NCBI GenBank assembly: GCA_003956705.1
Contig: QZCP01000077.1
Span: forward strand, 62,001 to 126,000
DNA: 64,000 bases
Origin: Brevipalpus yothersi
Lineage: Eukaryota; Arthropoda; Arachnida; Trombidiformes; Tenuipalpidae
Direction: 5' to 3'
Shown: positions 25,301 through 36,849 of the stretch, piece by piece
Position numbering within the stretch: the stretch's first letter is position 1
How the letters are laid out: the number at the start of each line of letters is the position of its first letter
Position numbers and translations under genes: made by a program
Notes under the pieces: generated by a model
What the model saw: only the letters and a program-made list of their open reading frames with translations
The model's database searches: none
Told to the model about the DNA's origin: nothing

Positions 25301-28125
25301 GTGATCTTCGTTTTTTTTCTATCTTGCTTTTTTCACCATCATGATACGTGTGTGGGTGTGTATATATATTTTTTGAAACGCTCATACTGTATAGCACTAG
25401 TATGGAAACAAAATGAAATAGTTTGCTCGAAGAAGATGATGAAAAAAATACGCTTCACAATAAGGCCCAATTCGAATGATGTTTTAGCTTATATATCGAT
25501 GAATTGCTCTTTTATCACTCTTTTTCCAATCATTTTGTAATGATGATGGTGATAATCAATACTATCTTCGATTTTCACCAGAATTTCATTCCACCCTTTT
25601 ATAACATTCATCAAAACCCCTCTTTTTCTCATTTTATTCCTTCTCTTTCTATCATTCTTTCTTTCTTTCTTTCTTTTCATTTTATCATATATACTCTCCT
25701 ATTATCGTGCTTCATGAAATCCACGATGTATTCTTGGCCGCCTTGATGTGCATGCTGTAACCTCCCGATAATACAAAAAAAACACGGATCGCGCATAACT
25801 TTTTGTGTTATGTTTATGGCATGTCTTAGTTTTATAATTATGGCCCTCCATTATCGAGTTCAAGTCCCAAAATAGGAAGAAAAAATAAAAAGGGTGAATT
25901 AAACGAGTCAACCAAACCGGAAGATCACAAAGTCCATTCCGACAGCTATCGAGCCAAAGATATATCAGCTGAAACTCATTTAAATAGTGGTACAAATATT
26001 TTCAAATCACAATCATCAGCATTTACGAGAGAATATTTATACACAATTGATAAGGACAGTGTAAAGCATTCGACGAAACCAATCAAAGAGTATGGTTTCA
26101 CTTATGCTAATACAGATGATGATACACAAGATTTCAATCATCATAATGTCCAACAATCGGCAGCAATTACATCAACATCTAATCAATCATCACCAGAATC
26201 AAATAAATATAGTGAACAAATGGCTACTGGTGTAGCATTCACCTATTGTCCACAAGCTAATGATGCCCATGATAACATTTCCTCATCTCGATCTCAGCCC
26301 ACAGCAAAGCCCACCAATATTCGCATATCACCAACTTCCGGTTATCATTCGTCAAATCTCATCAAGGAATTAGCAACAAGACAACAGCAACAACAAGCCC
26401 ACACTAGACCAGAGACTGTTCATCATACTAGAAGATTCGAACGGAATAGCCATGGATTCCATGCTGGACCAGATCATTTATCTCGATCCAGGACAACCCC
26501 ATCACCAGGTCCAGGAGCCACATCGGTTACACCGGATGCTGGTGGGCGCATATCAAGACAATCAGGACTTGAATCTTCATCTGAATCTCCTATCTCATCA
26601 CCATCAGAGAGCAGTTTAGATGAGTATGCAGATGAAAATACTGATCCGTTAATTGTTAAAAAATCAACCAGAAAAAGTAAAGATAAGTCAACCGTTTCGA
26701 AGGAGGTAAACGAGTCAAGCACTTACACCACTGATTCACATCACAAGCACCATGGGCAACATGAAAGTTCCATACCAGAGGGACATATTTCGCCCGATAA
26801 TTTACTTTCTAGGCCTAGAATTATGCATGCTAGTCGCAAGAAAACAATCACAAAATCTGATGGAACCGTAGAAGAAATAGAGGAAATAGTGGAACCATCT
26901 AGACAATTTGCATATTTGCCTCCATTATCTGATTTGAAGCCCCATGTAGTTGGTACCATTTCTAGTGACAATCCAAGCCCACCAACCATTGCTCCTTATG
27001 GATCGGTATTTTATTTTTATTTCCTTTTACTTTTTGCTTTCTCTTACAAAAAGAATTGCACTTGAATTTCAAAAGATGCTTCCAATACGCACTTTTCCTT
27101 TCCCTGAATGCTTGAGAAGAAGTATTTTGACTGGGTCTGTAATTATCAGTCAATATTGTTCATCTCAATATGATCAATACATTTTCTGACTTTCATGAAG
27201 AGTTTGAAAAAGTATATTTTCTTGTTTAAAATATTTTTTGCTGAAATTTTTCCTCTTCCCAAGCAGTTTGCCAACGATTATGGTCTACCTCGACGTTCTC
27301 CAATTCCTCCACAAGTCAGTGAAACCAGTCGAGTACTAACTTCCCAAACTTCTACATCCACCACAAGAAACTATCCGGCCGGAGATGAGGATAAATCTTT
27401 TTCCAGGATGAGTACGGTTGAAGAGAAAGAGAAAACAATCGGAACAAAGATCTCAGAAACTTCCAAAATTATTACTGGTAATTTTGAGGATGTTGAAGCT
27501 TTACTGAGAGAAGAAGGCTTCGATACTTCCAAGGTTCGAGTAGGAATCGAACCTATGCCAATTAAAACAGAAGAAACCCAAAAATTCTCTTATACCACTG
27601 CCAAAGATCATGATGTGAGTAAAAGAAAAATTTTTCCCTATCATTGATTATCCTGACTTCAACTTGATGATAATTGTTGTTTTCGGATCATTTGCAGGAT
27701 CATACATCCTCATCTTTCATAAGAACTGACAATTCATCAACTTCATGGAAAGAAAAAGATAAAACTCCTAGTACTTCAGCTCATAATCGTCCTGCGGAAA
27801 GACCACGCGATGTAGGGGACTTTTCATCTTCCCAAGCCATGTCTACCAAAACGAAGACAGTCGAAACTCTTACCGTGAGTATTGATGATATCAATTCACT
27901 TTATTCCAATTTTCTCATTTTTTCTCATTTCTGATTTTATAGTATAAAATGGAAAAAGATGGAGTTCTCGAGACTCGAATGGAACAGAAGATAGTGGTTA
28001 AAAGTGATGGTGAATCTCCTATCGATCATGACCGAGCATTGGCGGATGCCATTCAACAGGCAACCATGATGAGTCCGGATATGACAGTGGAGAAGATTGA
28101 GATCAAGCATTCTGACAAAAAATAG
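22397..28125 (+). CDS. cora: Coracle / protein 4.1 (FERM, FA and C-terminal domain)
   Basis: Protein 4.1 links membrane proteins to spectrin-actin; the insect orthologue coracle builds septate junctions. Exons: 22397-22465, 23007-23154, 23422-23497, 23667-24394, 24962-25296, 25830-27005, 27267-27614, 27698-27874, 27943-28125. Phases close throughout, giving 1079 residues. FERM F1 shows LLERDYFGLSY; F2-F3 lie in exon 4 with GDYDEQVHGPGTGYLKEF and EIAIGVCASGLSVYKD; the FA region follows (RLGSKFRYSGRTQY). Exon 6 encodes a 392-residue disordered Ser/His/Pro-rich linker. Exons 7-9 give the conserved 4.1 C-terminal domain: TKTKTVETLT, YKMEKDGVLETRMEQK, DHDRALADAIQQAT, DMTVEKIEI. A 45-base candidate cassette exon at 24581-24625 also fits the phase, but its acceptor is weak. 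The last three exons were copied to 34484-35339. Confidence 0.93.
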
Positions 28126-29093
28126 TCGCTTAAAGCTAATCTGGTCCACTATTTGGTTCGCATGAACCTCGTTCAAGAAGGAAAAAAGGCGCGCTTGCCA
28201 AATTGCATTTGTCTTGTCAACTCTGTCTTGGAGCTTATCTCAGTCGTTCCTATGGATAACAAGTCCAATTTTCACAAGCTTGATTGGATTTATATATAAT
28301 AGCAATATGCTTCAACAGAATGATGAGAATGAGAATATTAAGAATTAAGAATTATTGTTGATCAATATTTTGATCGTCGGTTGTGTTGTTTTTTTAAAGC
28401 TTTGCCATCATTGGCGTTCGCTCTAATTTTTTCTCAAAGCTGGTCAATAACGCATTTTCTGTCTAATTTAATGTCCAAATGGAAGACAGTCTTTCGAAAA
28501 TAAACAGTCCTGAAAAATAACCATCACTACATATGGAAAATATTCGTTTGGGTAGTAACCAAGAGCAATCATGTTTTCTAATCACAAACCCATCGCACAG
28601 ATCATTAGTAGTATTCAACGAACTCGTGGGCTTGCAGATCTCTGTACAGTTGATAATCATAAAACTTCTCTCAATACAGTTCATCGAATAAATACTTTCA
28701 CCATGTAGTTGGTCGATGAAAGTTTTCAATGACTGAAGATAAAAATGAAGAGATCATTCGTTCGTAAGACAAGGCTTTCAAATTGTGGGCCAGTAAAGTT
28801 TGATTCAGAAAAGATTTTGCACAATTTTCTGACTTTCTTCAGGGAGAAGAAAATTTTTCTTTTAACGAATCAACCGATTTTAAACTCCATCTTCATCATT
28901 GATGGCGATTTGTTTTGCTAATTTATTTAGCTATTTGTAATTTTAGTTGTAATCATGGTGATAGCTTCGATGACGCATTTATCACTTCGTTTCAAGTAAT
29001 AGACTCATTTGAAACTAGTCTCGTTTTGTCTTGAATCCATTTTTTCTTGCTAGGAAGATTGAAAGTGGTTTTGAAGTTGCCAACTGAGCAATT
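28126..29093. other. Intergenic between coracle and the first protease
   Basis: Holds the coracle 3' UTR and the protease promoter. A stretch at about 28260-28500 (ATATGCTTCAA.AGAATGA and following bases) has a decayed relative at about 33430-33620, beyond the third protease gene, so the flank was duplicated together with other pieces of this interval. No gene seen. Confidence 0.45.
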
Positions 29094-30183
29094 ATGCATT
29101 CCCTTCCAGTGAATATAGCAGTTTTAATAACTGTGTTCAGTGTTTTGGGCTTCACGATCGTACAATCAGACGACCAATGTGGTAAGTAGTGAGAATTTAT
29201 CTGTTAAAATTCGATAAAAGTCCAGAACTGCACTATTTTCTCGCCACTAGATTGTGGTTTACTGAATGTTCAAAGTCGTATATCCCATGGCAATGGAGCT
29301 GATAATCATAAATATCCATGGATAGCCTTCATCAAGTAAGTAGTTTTCTTCAGAGTGATTATCGAATATTTCCATTTTTGATTTTTCATGAAATTTCTAG
29401 AACTTTTAAGAATGGAGTCGTCAGCAAATGCACCGGCAGTCTAGTTGATGATCGAACAATAATGACCGCTGCTCATTGCGTAGAAAATAAGGATGCGAGT
29501 TACGTTCAGCCTTCACAACTCCTGGTATTCCTTGGAATAACAACCAAAAAAGATGCTTACAACGATATTGGTAGACAAGTGGAGGCAATTTTTGTTCATC
29601 CTGAGCGTAATGTCACACTCTTTGAGAATGATATCGCCTTGCTTCGCTTGAAGAATCCAGTTAAATTGGTGAAAAATATTCGACCTGTTTGCTTACCTAT
29701 GGGTAGAGGTGAATCTGTTTTTGGAAGAATGAAAGTTGCTGGATTTGGTCGTCTTAGTGTTGAAGAAGAGGCAATTGACCTACAAGAAGCGGACATCGAT
29801 TTTGTTGACCGTAAGAAGAGCTATTAGGAAAATTTTTTAATAATGATTTCATTTATTCATTGGCTTATTGTAACCTCATTCGTACAGGTATAACTTGCCA
29901 CGATAAGTTGGTTCGTATTTATAAAAAAAATCCGAAAATTTTCCCAAAAACTGCTTTCTGTGGAAAAGGAAAAGGTAGAACTATGATCTGTGGCGGTGAT
30001 TCTGGAGGTCCTCTAATGCATTCAAACAAGGGAGAAAGAATGGTAATAGCTGGAGTATCTTCATTCATCAAAAAGGCCTGTGGAGATGATGCTGATTTAC
30101 CCGATTTCTATGCTAATGTTAGATTATTCACTGATTTCATCAAGAAACATGCATCCAGTCCTTGTTTTGTACCTCTTACCTGA
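29094..30183 (+). CDS. Secreted S1 family serine protease, copy 1
   Basis: Exons 29094-29181, 29251-29335, 29401-29810 and 29888-30183 join in phase to give 292 residues. A signal peptide (about residues 1-25) is followed by a short propeptide with DCG and the activation site SR|ISHG at residues 39/40. The catalytic triad is intact: His in TAAHC (about residue 83), Asp in ENDIALL, Ser in GDSGGP. The chymotrypsin fold should therefore be active after cleavage by a trypsin-like enzyme. The substrate pocket is odd: counting back from the catalytic Ser, position 189 is Met, where trypsins have Asp, and the 214-216 segment reads Ser-Ser-Phe instead of Ser-Trp-Gly. Trypsin-like cleavage after Arg/Lys is thus unlikely. 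Three relatives with the same exon plan lie at 30465, 32030 and 38307; the last is the closest. Confidence 0.88.
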
Positions 30184-30464
30184 TCTAGAGGAGTAAAATT
30201 TTCAGAGACCTGATTAAAGGAAGTATGTTGATGTAGAAAATTTTGCGGAAGAATCCAATATCTTCGATACAGGATGTCTGATGCTAACAATTTTTGATGC
30301 CAATTTCAATTCTGTCTAGTCTGGTAGATCTTAATGACGTTACCATTATCATCTTGTCCGATGATTGACATAACAGCCGCTTTTCCCCAGCTATTCTTCC
30401 TTCAAAGTTATTTTTTTCGCTCTTCAAGCAAAGAGGATGATTGAAAGCGATAAATTAAGCAAAA

Positions 30465-31573
30465 ATGTATAGCTCTTTGAAAAAATTAGCAATTTTGGTT
30501 ATTTTCAGTGCCATGGTCATAACAGTTGTTCAATCGAATGATCAATGTGGTAAGTTAAACAGTAAGCTACGAACTGAATTTCGTTCCAAATTGTTACCTC
30601 TGTTATGTGTACTACATGAGTAGACTGTGGCCTCTTGAACGTTGAAAGTCGCATATCGCATGGCTCTATTGCAAGTCCTCATAAATATCCATGGATCGTA
30701 CTGATAAAGTGAGTTAGTGAGCATTATTTGATGGATCGTTTGATGTTTCACATTTTGATTCACTCAACAATTTTTTTTGCAGAGTGCTTAGAAGGGATTC
30801 CGCTCAAGGCTGTACAGGCAGTTTGATCGATGACCGAACAATACTGACCGCTGCACATTGCGTGGAAGAATTAGATGGCAGTTACGTGAAACCTTTCCAA
30901 ATATCGGTGTTCCTTGGAATAACAACCATTTTCGATGCTCACGACGATATTGCAAGACCAATTGAGGCAATTTTCGTTCATCCAGAACGTAATATTACAC
31001 TGTTTGAGAACGACATTGCATTACTTCGCATGGAAAATTCTGTTGAATTTGTTAAGAACATTCGACCTGCTTGCTTGCCCAAGCATCGAGATGAATCTGT
31101 TCTAGGTAAAATGAAAGTCGCTGTATTTGGTTTCATCAATACCAAGATAGTAGCATCCAATTTGCAAGAAGCGGACATAGATTTCGTTGATGGTATGGAA
31201 ATTTCATCATTGATTTTTCGAAGTATGGCAAACTCTTGATTGTTATATTTTTTTAATTGCTCACACAGAGGATACCTGTTTGAAGAAAGTTCAGCTCTAT
31301 GAATCAACAAAAGGTATATCTAATGGTTATTTCAGTAAAACAATTCTTTGTGGAAAAGGGACAGATAAAACCATGATTTGTGGTGGGGATTCAGGTGGTC
31401 CTTTGATGCATTCGAATGGAGACGGAAGAATTGTGATTGCTGGAGTGTCTCAATTCGTTAAGAAGACCTGTGGAGATGATGCTGATGTTCCAGATATGTA
31501 CGCCAACGTTGGACTTTTCACTGATTTCATCGGAGAATATGCATCTGGTACTTGCTTTGTACCACTCTCTTGA
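30465..31573 (+). CDS. Secreted S1 family serine protease, copy 2
   Basis: Exons 30465-30549, 30624-30708, 30783-31192 and 31269-31573 join in phase to give 294 residues. Exons 1-3 have lengths of 85, 85 and 410 bases, the same as in copies 3 and 4. Signal peptide, NDQCDCG propeptide, SR|ISHG activation site, TAAHC, ENDIALL and GDSGGP are all present. Position 189 is Met (TMICGGDSGGP) and the 214-216 segment is Ser-Gln-Phe, so the S1 pocket is altered as in the other copies. The region just before the active-site His reads CTGSLIDDRTILTAAHC. The C-terminus ends in CFVPLS. The surface loops differ more from copies 1 and 4 than those two do from each other. Confidence 0.88.
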
Positions 31574-31951
31574 TCCCGAAAATATAATTTCTCGAAAGAG
31601 TAATTTAAGGAAGTGAATTGTAGTAGAAAACTCTATCAAGTAAATAGAGCTTTTCAAACAGAAGAGCTTCAATTTTATCTCAACTCTGTTCATTTGACCA
31701 TAAATTCGAGTATCTTTTGTAGTTTTTGTAAAGCAAAAATTCATCTGGAAGTAAATTTGCTGAGAATTTAGCTACCCATAAGTAGAAACTCTCCTCTCTT
31801 GAAATAACAAGGCCATGGGTGGTTGTGGAAAATTTTCACTTTCTCTAGCGAACTAACAAGCTATCACCATTCATTTCTGACGAAAATTTTGCGGACGTAT
31901 CTTTCGTCTGGCCTGATGATGGACACATCTTGAGCTTCAGCTTTTCTTGAG

Positions 31952-31985
31952 TATAAATGCCTTGGATTTTATCCTCTGTTCACTC
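31952..31985 (+). promoter_or_regulatory. TATA box and initiator of protease copy 3
   Basis: TATAAA at 31952-31957 is followed 27 bases later by TTCACTC, a fit to the arthropod initiator TCA(G/T)T-type sequence, and the start codon comes at 32030. Copy 4 has a related GAGTATAACTG at about 38231. All copies share a short leader ending in (A)CTAAGCAAT or a close variant just before the ATG. Confidence 0.45.
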
Positions 31986-32029
31986 TAGCACCATAATAGA
32001 AAGGTTTGAAAGTGACCAACTAAGCAATA

Positions 32030-33117
32030 ATGTATCTCTCCATGGAAAAAGCAGCAATTCTAACAGTTTTCACTGCTCTAACCTTGACGGTAGTACAATC
32101 GAATGATCAATGTGGTAAGTATCAGAAGATCATTGATTCAATTTGTTTCTAATGGTAACGATTATTTCATTCTCAATGGTTAGATTGTGGTCTCATCAAT
32201 GTTCAGAGTCGCATATCTCATGGATCTAACGCCAATCCTCATAAGTATCCATGGATTGCTTATCTCCGGTAAGAAATTGACAATCACAAGGGAGGCCATT
32301 TAATGATTCATATCGCGATTCTTTCATAGACCCTACATTGGAGGAATTAATGCCGTTTGCACAGGCAGTTTGATCGATGATCGAACAATACTGACCGCTG
32401 CACATTGTGTAGAAGAATTGGATGGCACTATTATTGAGCCTTCTCAAATATTGGTCTTTCTGGGTATATCAACGACCGACAATGCTTATGGTAATATGGC
32501 TTTACCGGTGGAGACGATTTTGGTTCATCCTCAGCGGAATAGAATGTACAAAGAGAATGATGTCGCATTGCTGCGTCTGGAAGATTCAGTGAAATTCTCA
32601 AAGAACATCCAACCTGCTTGCTTACCCATGGATCGAGGTGAATCTGCTTTCAATAAAATGAAAGTCGCTGGATTTGGTGGTCTCAGTCCGAGGAAGATGG
32701 CAACTGTTTTGCAGGAAGCGGATATAGATTTCCTCAATGGTACGAAATTTTTTTCATAGATCTTTCAATTTATTAATATAATCTTTTTCATTCTCTCTTC
32801 CATGTTTTATAGACGATGAATGTTACGAGAAAGTGGCCCGTTTTGCTGCTAGTGTAAATGATACGGTTGGAAATTTTCCGAAAACAATTCTTTGTGGACA
32901 AGGAAATGGTACAACTATGGTATGTGGTGGTGATTCAGGTGGTCCTTTGATGCATCAAAATGAGGATGGAAGAATGGTGATCGCTGGACTGTCTCAATTT
33001 ATCGTCAAAAGTTGTGGAGAAGACAAAGATCTCCCTGATTTCTACGGAAATGTTGGACTATTCACCGATTTTATTAAGCAGCATGTATCTGGAGCTTGCT
33101 TTATACCTCTTTCCTAA
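32030..33117 (+). CDS. Secreted S1 family serine protease, copy 3
   Basis: Exons 32030-32114, 32184-32268, 32330-32739 and 32813-33117 join in phase to give 294 residues. Signal peptide, SR|ISHG activation site and triad (TAAHC, ENDVALL, GDSGGP) are intact. Position 189 is Met (TMVCGGDSGGP), position 190 is Val, and the 214-216 segment is Ser-Gln-Phe, so the pocket is not that of a trypsin. This copy differs most in the N-terminal part of the mature enzyme (RPYIGGINAVC) and lacks the VEAIFVHPERN wording of copies 1 and 2 (here VETILVHPQRN). A TATA box and initiator fit well upstream. Confidence 0.88.
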
Positions 33118-33705
33118 TCTCAAGATAACGGTTTCTTACTGATGTGGTTTGAGAGACATTATGAATGCAGGAAACTTTATCAAATAAAGAGAGCTTTTAG
33201 TAGAGAAGAGCTCTGAGCTTGTGTCCCAAAATCGTTTCCAGGGCTCAGTTGACAGTAAAATGGAGTTTTGATCACACTTTTCAGAGAGAATGATTGAACA
33301 GATAGATTTTAATGATGGCTATTAAACGAAATTTCTTCATGTTTCCTTTGAGAAAAACTATCTCTAGGTAGATTCTAGTCTACAGTTGAACAGAACTGCC
33401 CTGGAGTTTTTTTCGAGCGTCACTGTATGACGAGCCTACCAAGCCAGGATGGATAAATAGTGATATGCTTCAATAGAATGAAAATATTGTGATAATATTA
33501 GAATATGTTGCTCAGTAGTTTTCATCGCCAGTCGACTCTTCGAATACTTTATGTTTTTCTTTATCAAAGCTGACAGATAGGACAGTTTCTGACCTAGAGG
33601 ATCATTTTGGAAAGGGAATATCCTCCAGCTCACATAATTTGAATTCTCTTACCAAATGCTTCTTCCCTTTTTTCTGAGAAAATATTCTTTTTCCATCTTG
33701 TGTAG
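33118..33705. other. Intergenic, decayed copy of coracle 3' flank
   Basis: The part at about 33430-33620 resembles 28260-28500 downstream of coracle. The part at about 33600-33705 resembles 41150-41240, the intron before the peptide exon of the second peptide gene. In this copy the short first exon seen at 41104-41127 is not preserved in recognisable form. No gene of its own. Confidence 0.45.
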
Positions 33706-34138
33706 ATTTTTTGTTTTTTCTTATTCTTACTGATCTTATTATTGGTAATAAGTGATGCATCTCAAGATCACGTGTTGGCTAGAAGTTTATTTCGTTCACC
33801 GAGATCGATAAGTGGCCTGTGGCGTCGGCTGATTGGTCGCCGAAAGAACACAAGAACGGTAAGCAAATGAATTTTTCTATCAAAAAATGAATGGCTATTC
33901 CAAGTTGAATTAGTTTTTAATGAGCTTTCGGCAATATAACTCTTAGACTTACGTCTTCTAGTTATTGCTTGATTCAATTTTCTGATCCTCCAAGCGTTGA
34001 GAATCCAAGAAGAGAAGAGCTCATCTTGTCTCATCTTAATCATTTTTTCTTCAATTCTTCGATTGATAGACTTTCACTTATGCAGGATTAACTCCTTCCG
34101 AAGATTCAAAGGATGAATGGGCTACACGGTGCCTGTGA
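33706..34138 (+). CDS. Small secreted cationic peptide gene, copy A (first exon not found)
   Basis: Exon 33706-33858 (51 codons, phase 0 at both ends) begins with a strongly hydrophobic run (signal-peptide core) and continues with an acidic spacer, ARSLFR and the basic block SISGLWRRLIGRRKN. After a 211-base intron, exon 34070-34138 adds 22 residues (starts TFTYAGLTP, ends ATRCL) and a stop. A start codon must come from an upstream exon; the one used by copy B at 41104 is not recognisable here, so this copy may be broken. The Gly-Arg-Arg after LI is the classic processing and amidation signal of bioactive peptides, but that reading is inference. No known family recognised. Confidence 0.5.
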
Positions 34139-34276
34139 CTTCACATTTTTCAAAGCCATATCCAACAGAACGAAGATAGTCGAAACTCTTTTCGTGATGG
34201 TAATATATATAAATTTATTTTAATTCAATTTTCTCGTACCTTTCTGATTTTATATTATAAAATGAAAAAAGATTGA
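34139..34276 (+). pseudogene. Decayed copy of coracle exon 8/exon 9 junction
   Basis: The bases from about 34145 to 34276 follow the end of coracle exon 8, intron 8 and the start of exon 9 (27835-27965): CGAAGA.AGTCGAAACTCTT, a T-rich intron, then TATAAAATG.AAAAAGATTG. The donor and acceptor are damaged (TTCGTGATG and TATATTATAAAATG) and the frame is lost. It is a second, older partial copy lying directly before the well preserved one. Confidence 0.65.
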
Positions 34277-35339
34277 CTTCCAAATTTCAAAAGATGTTTC
34301 CAATACGCACTTTTCCTTTCCATGAATGCTTGAGAAGAAGTATTTTGACTGGGTCTGTAATTATCAGTTAATATTGTTCATCTCAATATTATCAATACAT
34401 TTTCTGACTTTCATGAAGAGTTTGAAAAAGTATATTCTCTTGCTTAAAATATTTTTTGCTTAAATTTTTCTTTTCCCTAGCAGTTTGCCAACGATTATGG
34501 TCTACCTCGACGCTCTCCAATTCCTCCACAAGTCAGTGAAACCAGTCGAGTACTAACTTCCCAAACTTCTACATCCACCACAAGAAACTATCCGGCCGGA
34601 GATGAGGATAAATCTTATTCCAGGATGAGTACGGTTGAAGAGAAAGAGAAAACAATCGGAACAAAGATCTCAGAAACTTCCAAAATTATTACTGGTAATT
34701 TTGAGGATGTTGAAGCTTTACTAAGAGAAGAAGGCTTCGATACTTCCAAGGTTCGAGTAGGAATCGAACCTATGCCAATTAAAACAGAAGAAACCCAAAA
34801 ATTCTCTTATACCACTGCCAAAGATCATGATGTGAGTAGAAGAAAAATTTTCCAGTATCGTTGATTATCATGACTCCAACATGATGATAATTGTTGTTGT
34901 TGCTGCTCTCGGATCATTTGCAGGATCACACATCCTCATCTTTCATAAGAACTGACAATTCATCAACTTCATGGAAAGAAAAAGATAAAACTCCTAGTAC
35001 TTCAGCTCATAATCGTCCTGCGGAAAGACCACGCGATGTTGGTGACTTTTCATCTTCCCAAGCCATGTCCACCAAAACGAAGACAGTCGAAACTCTTACC
35101 GTGAGTAGAGATTGTATCAATTCAATTTTCTCTGATTTTCTCATACTCCTCTGATCTTATAGTATAAAATGGAAAAAGATGGAGTTCTCGAGACTCGGAT
35201 GGAACAGAAGATAGTAGTTAAAAGTGATGGCAAATCTCCTATCGATCATGACCGAGCATTGGCGGATGCCATTCAACAGGTAACCATGATGAGTCCAGAT
35301 ATGATAATGGAGAATGCCATGCAGTTTATAATTCTTTAA
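34277..35339 (+). pseudogene. Partial duplication of coracle intron 6 to exon 9, frame intact
   Basis: The block copies 27062-28100. Exon equivalents are 34484-34831 (348 bases, same length as exon 7), 34924-35100 (177 bases, same as exon 8) and 35163-35339. Splice sites and reading frame are kept and the coding parts are nearly identical, with few replacements such as Phe to Tyr in KSFSRM. In the last exon the copy departs after SPDM: instead of TVEKIEI it reads IMENAMQFIIL and stops. No promoter or FERM region precedes it, so alone it cannot make a 4.1 protein. It could be a pseudogene, or alternative last exons of coracle with three protease genes nested in the intron. The high similarity points to a recent event. 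Confidence 0.75.
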
Positions 35340-35501
35340 TGAGAAATGAAGATTGCTTCCAAAAAAAATTTGGATTGAACAATTTTACACAAGTTTATGC
35401 TTCCATGTGGATGCTCCGGAACCAATGCAGTGAAACAATGCCAAAAATGGTCGTATTTATGGTTAGTGATCTGGATGATGTACTTGATCGAAGAAGGCGT
35501 C

Positions 35502-36400
35502 CTAGCCTCTACCTCTTCCTCCTCTGAATCCTCCACCACCACGGCCTCTAAAACCTCCACCTCCACCACCCCCACGACCACCTCTAAAACCACCGCCTCG
35601 AGATTGGCCACCGAAGCCACCGCCACCACCTCGACCTATCAGAATAAGTGAAATGTTAGTCACTTCGAAAGAGAACACAAGTCAATCTTTCATGAATTTG
35701 AGCTCTTCTCACCTCTAAAACTTCCTCCGCCTCTACCACCACGGAATCCTCCACCGCCACCTCCAGCACCGGGAGGGCCTTTCTTTTTTTTGGTTATCAT
35801 ATTATCTGGTGGTTTAGGTAAAAATCTGGCAAGAGGTAATAATTTAGCAGGATCGATGTAGAGTTTCTGATTTACTGGGAATGAATTCGCGTTGAAAGTA
35901 TCTAATAAATTTACAGATACGGACTGAATGAAAAGGAGAGAAAAAAAAATCAATCGAGGAAAGTTTCACAACCGGAGATTTACAACACGGTTAACTTACA
36001 TAATCACGAATTGGTCCAAAAATTTCGTCCACTTTACCAATCATTTGTTTATTTTGCAGATATAATGGAGCGTTAAAGTAAGGTACTTGTTCTACTTCAG
36101 CTTTAACCACCAACTGTGCTTGACATGGATGGGTGAGAGTTCCAAATTCCTACAAATTACAAAGAATGTGTCAGTGAATGTCTTTATCGAAATTACACAC
36201 AATCTTACTTGGACACTCTCTGGTGGCTCATTATTATCTCGCTGGCCAAATCGACCGCCACCTCCACGACCACCACCTCTACCACCGAAGCCTCGGCCAC
36301 CGCCACCATAGCCGCCGCCACCAAAACCACCGCCACCACCACGGCCACCACCACCTCGAAATCCTCCTCTACCACCGCCACCACGATTATTGAAACTCAT
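35502..36400 (-). CDS. GAR1: H/ACA snoRNP subunit GAR1
   Basis: GAR1 is a core protein of H/ACA ribonucleoproteins, which pseudouridylate rRNA and snRNA in nucleoli and Cajal bodies. Minus-strand exons 36400-36209, 36149-36000, 35923-35713 and 35635-35502 join in phase to give 228 residues. The N-terminal Gly/Arg-rich tail (about residues 1-55) precedes the core, with THPCQAQLVVKAEVEQVPYF, NAPLYLQNKQMIGKVDEIFG, IRDY, then LYIDPAKLLPLARFLPKPP. A second GAR domain fills the C-terminus (about 160-228). Two GAR domains around one small beta-barrel core is the family plan. The gene is divergent from RRS1, another ribosome-assembly factor, 449 bases away. Its 3' end lies only about 160 bases from the coracle copy. 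Confidence 0.95.
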
Positions 36401-36849
36401 CTGAACTGTTTATCCTGATCCACGCCAAAAAAAAATCCCAAAAATCTAGAAACACATCATAAAATAGCATTATTTTTACAATATACGATCATATCACCAA
36501 TATTAAATACATCACATTAACTTACCAACTGTATTAGACGATTTTAGTCAACAAAATTCCATTCATCAATATCACAATTAATTAAATCTCATAAACTTTC
36601 CAATGAAAAGTTTTCATCAACAACATTCACATGTTAGCAAGCCACGTTTTTTTGAAAAAGTACTTTTTTTTGCGCCACTCACTCTGGAGGAAAATTTTTG
36701 TAACTAAGAAAAACATTCTTTCCACGTGTTTTGCTGATCATCGGTTTAAAGTTTGATTTAATTTGGTTGATTGTTGTTTAAATTATTTTATTATTGGTTT
36801 GTTTGTGTTGGTCAGTTGGGTGATCTAAGCTAATCTAGTAGTTAACATT
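36401..36849. promoter_or_regulatory. Shared upstream region of GAR1 and RRS1
   Basis: The 449 bases between the two start codons must hold both promoters. It is AT-rich with no clear TATA box placed for either gene. Head-to-head arrangement of two nucleolar ribosome-biogenesis genes suggests co-regulation; this is inference. Confidence 0.5.

Noticed and set aside
35339..35651. Plus-strand Ser/Thr-rich frames
   Set aside because: They are antisense to the glycine-arginine codons of GAR1.
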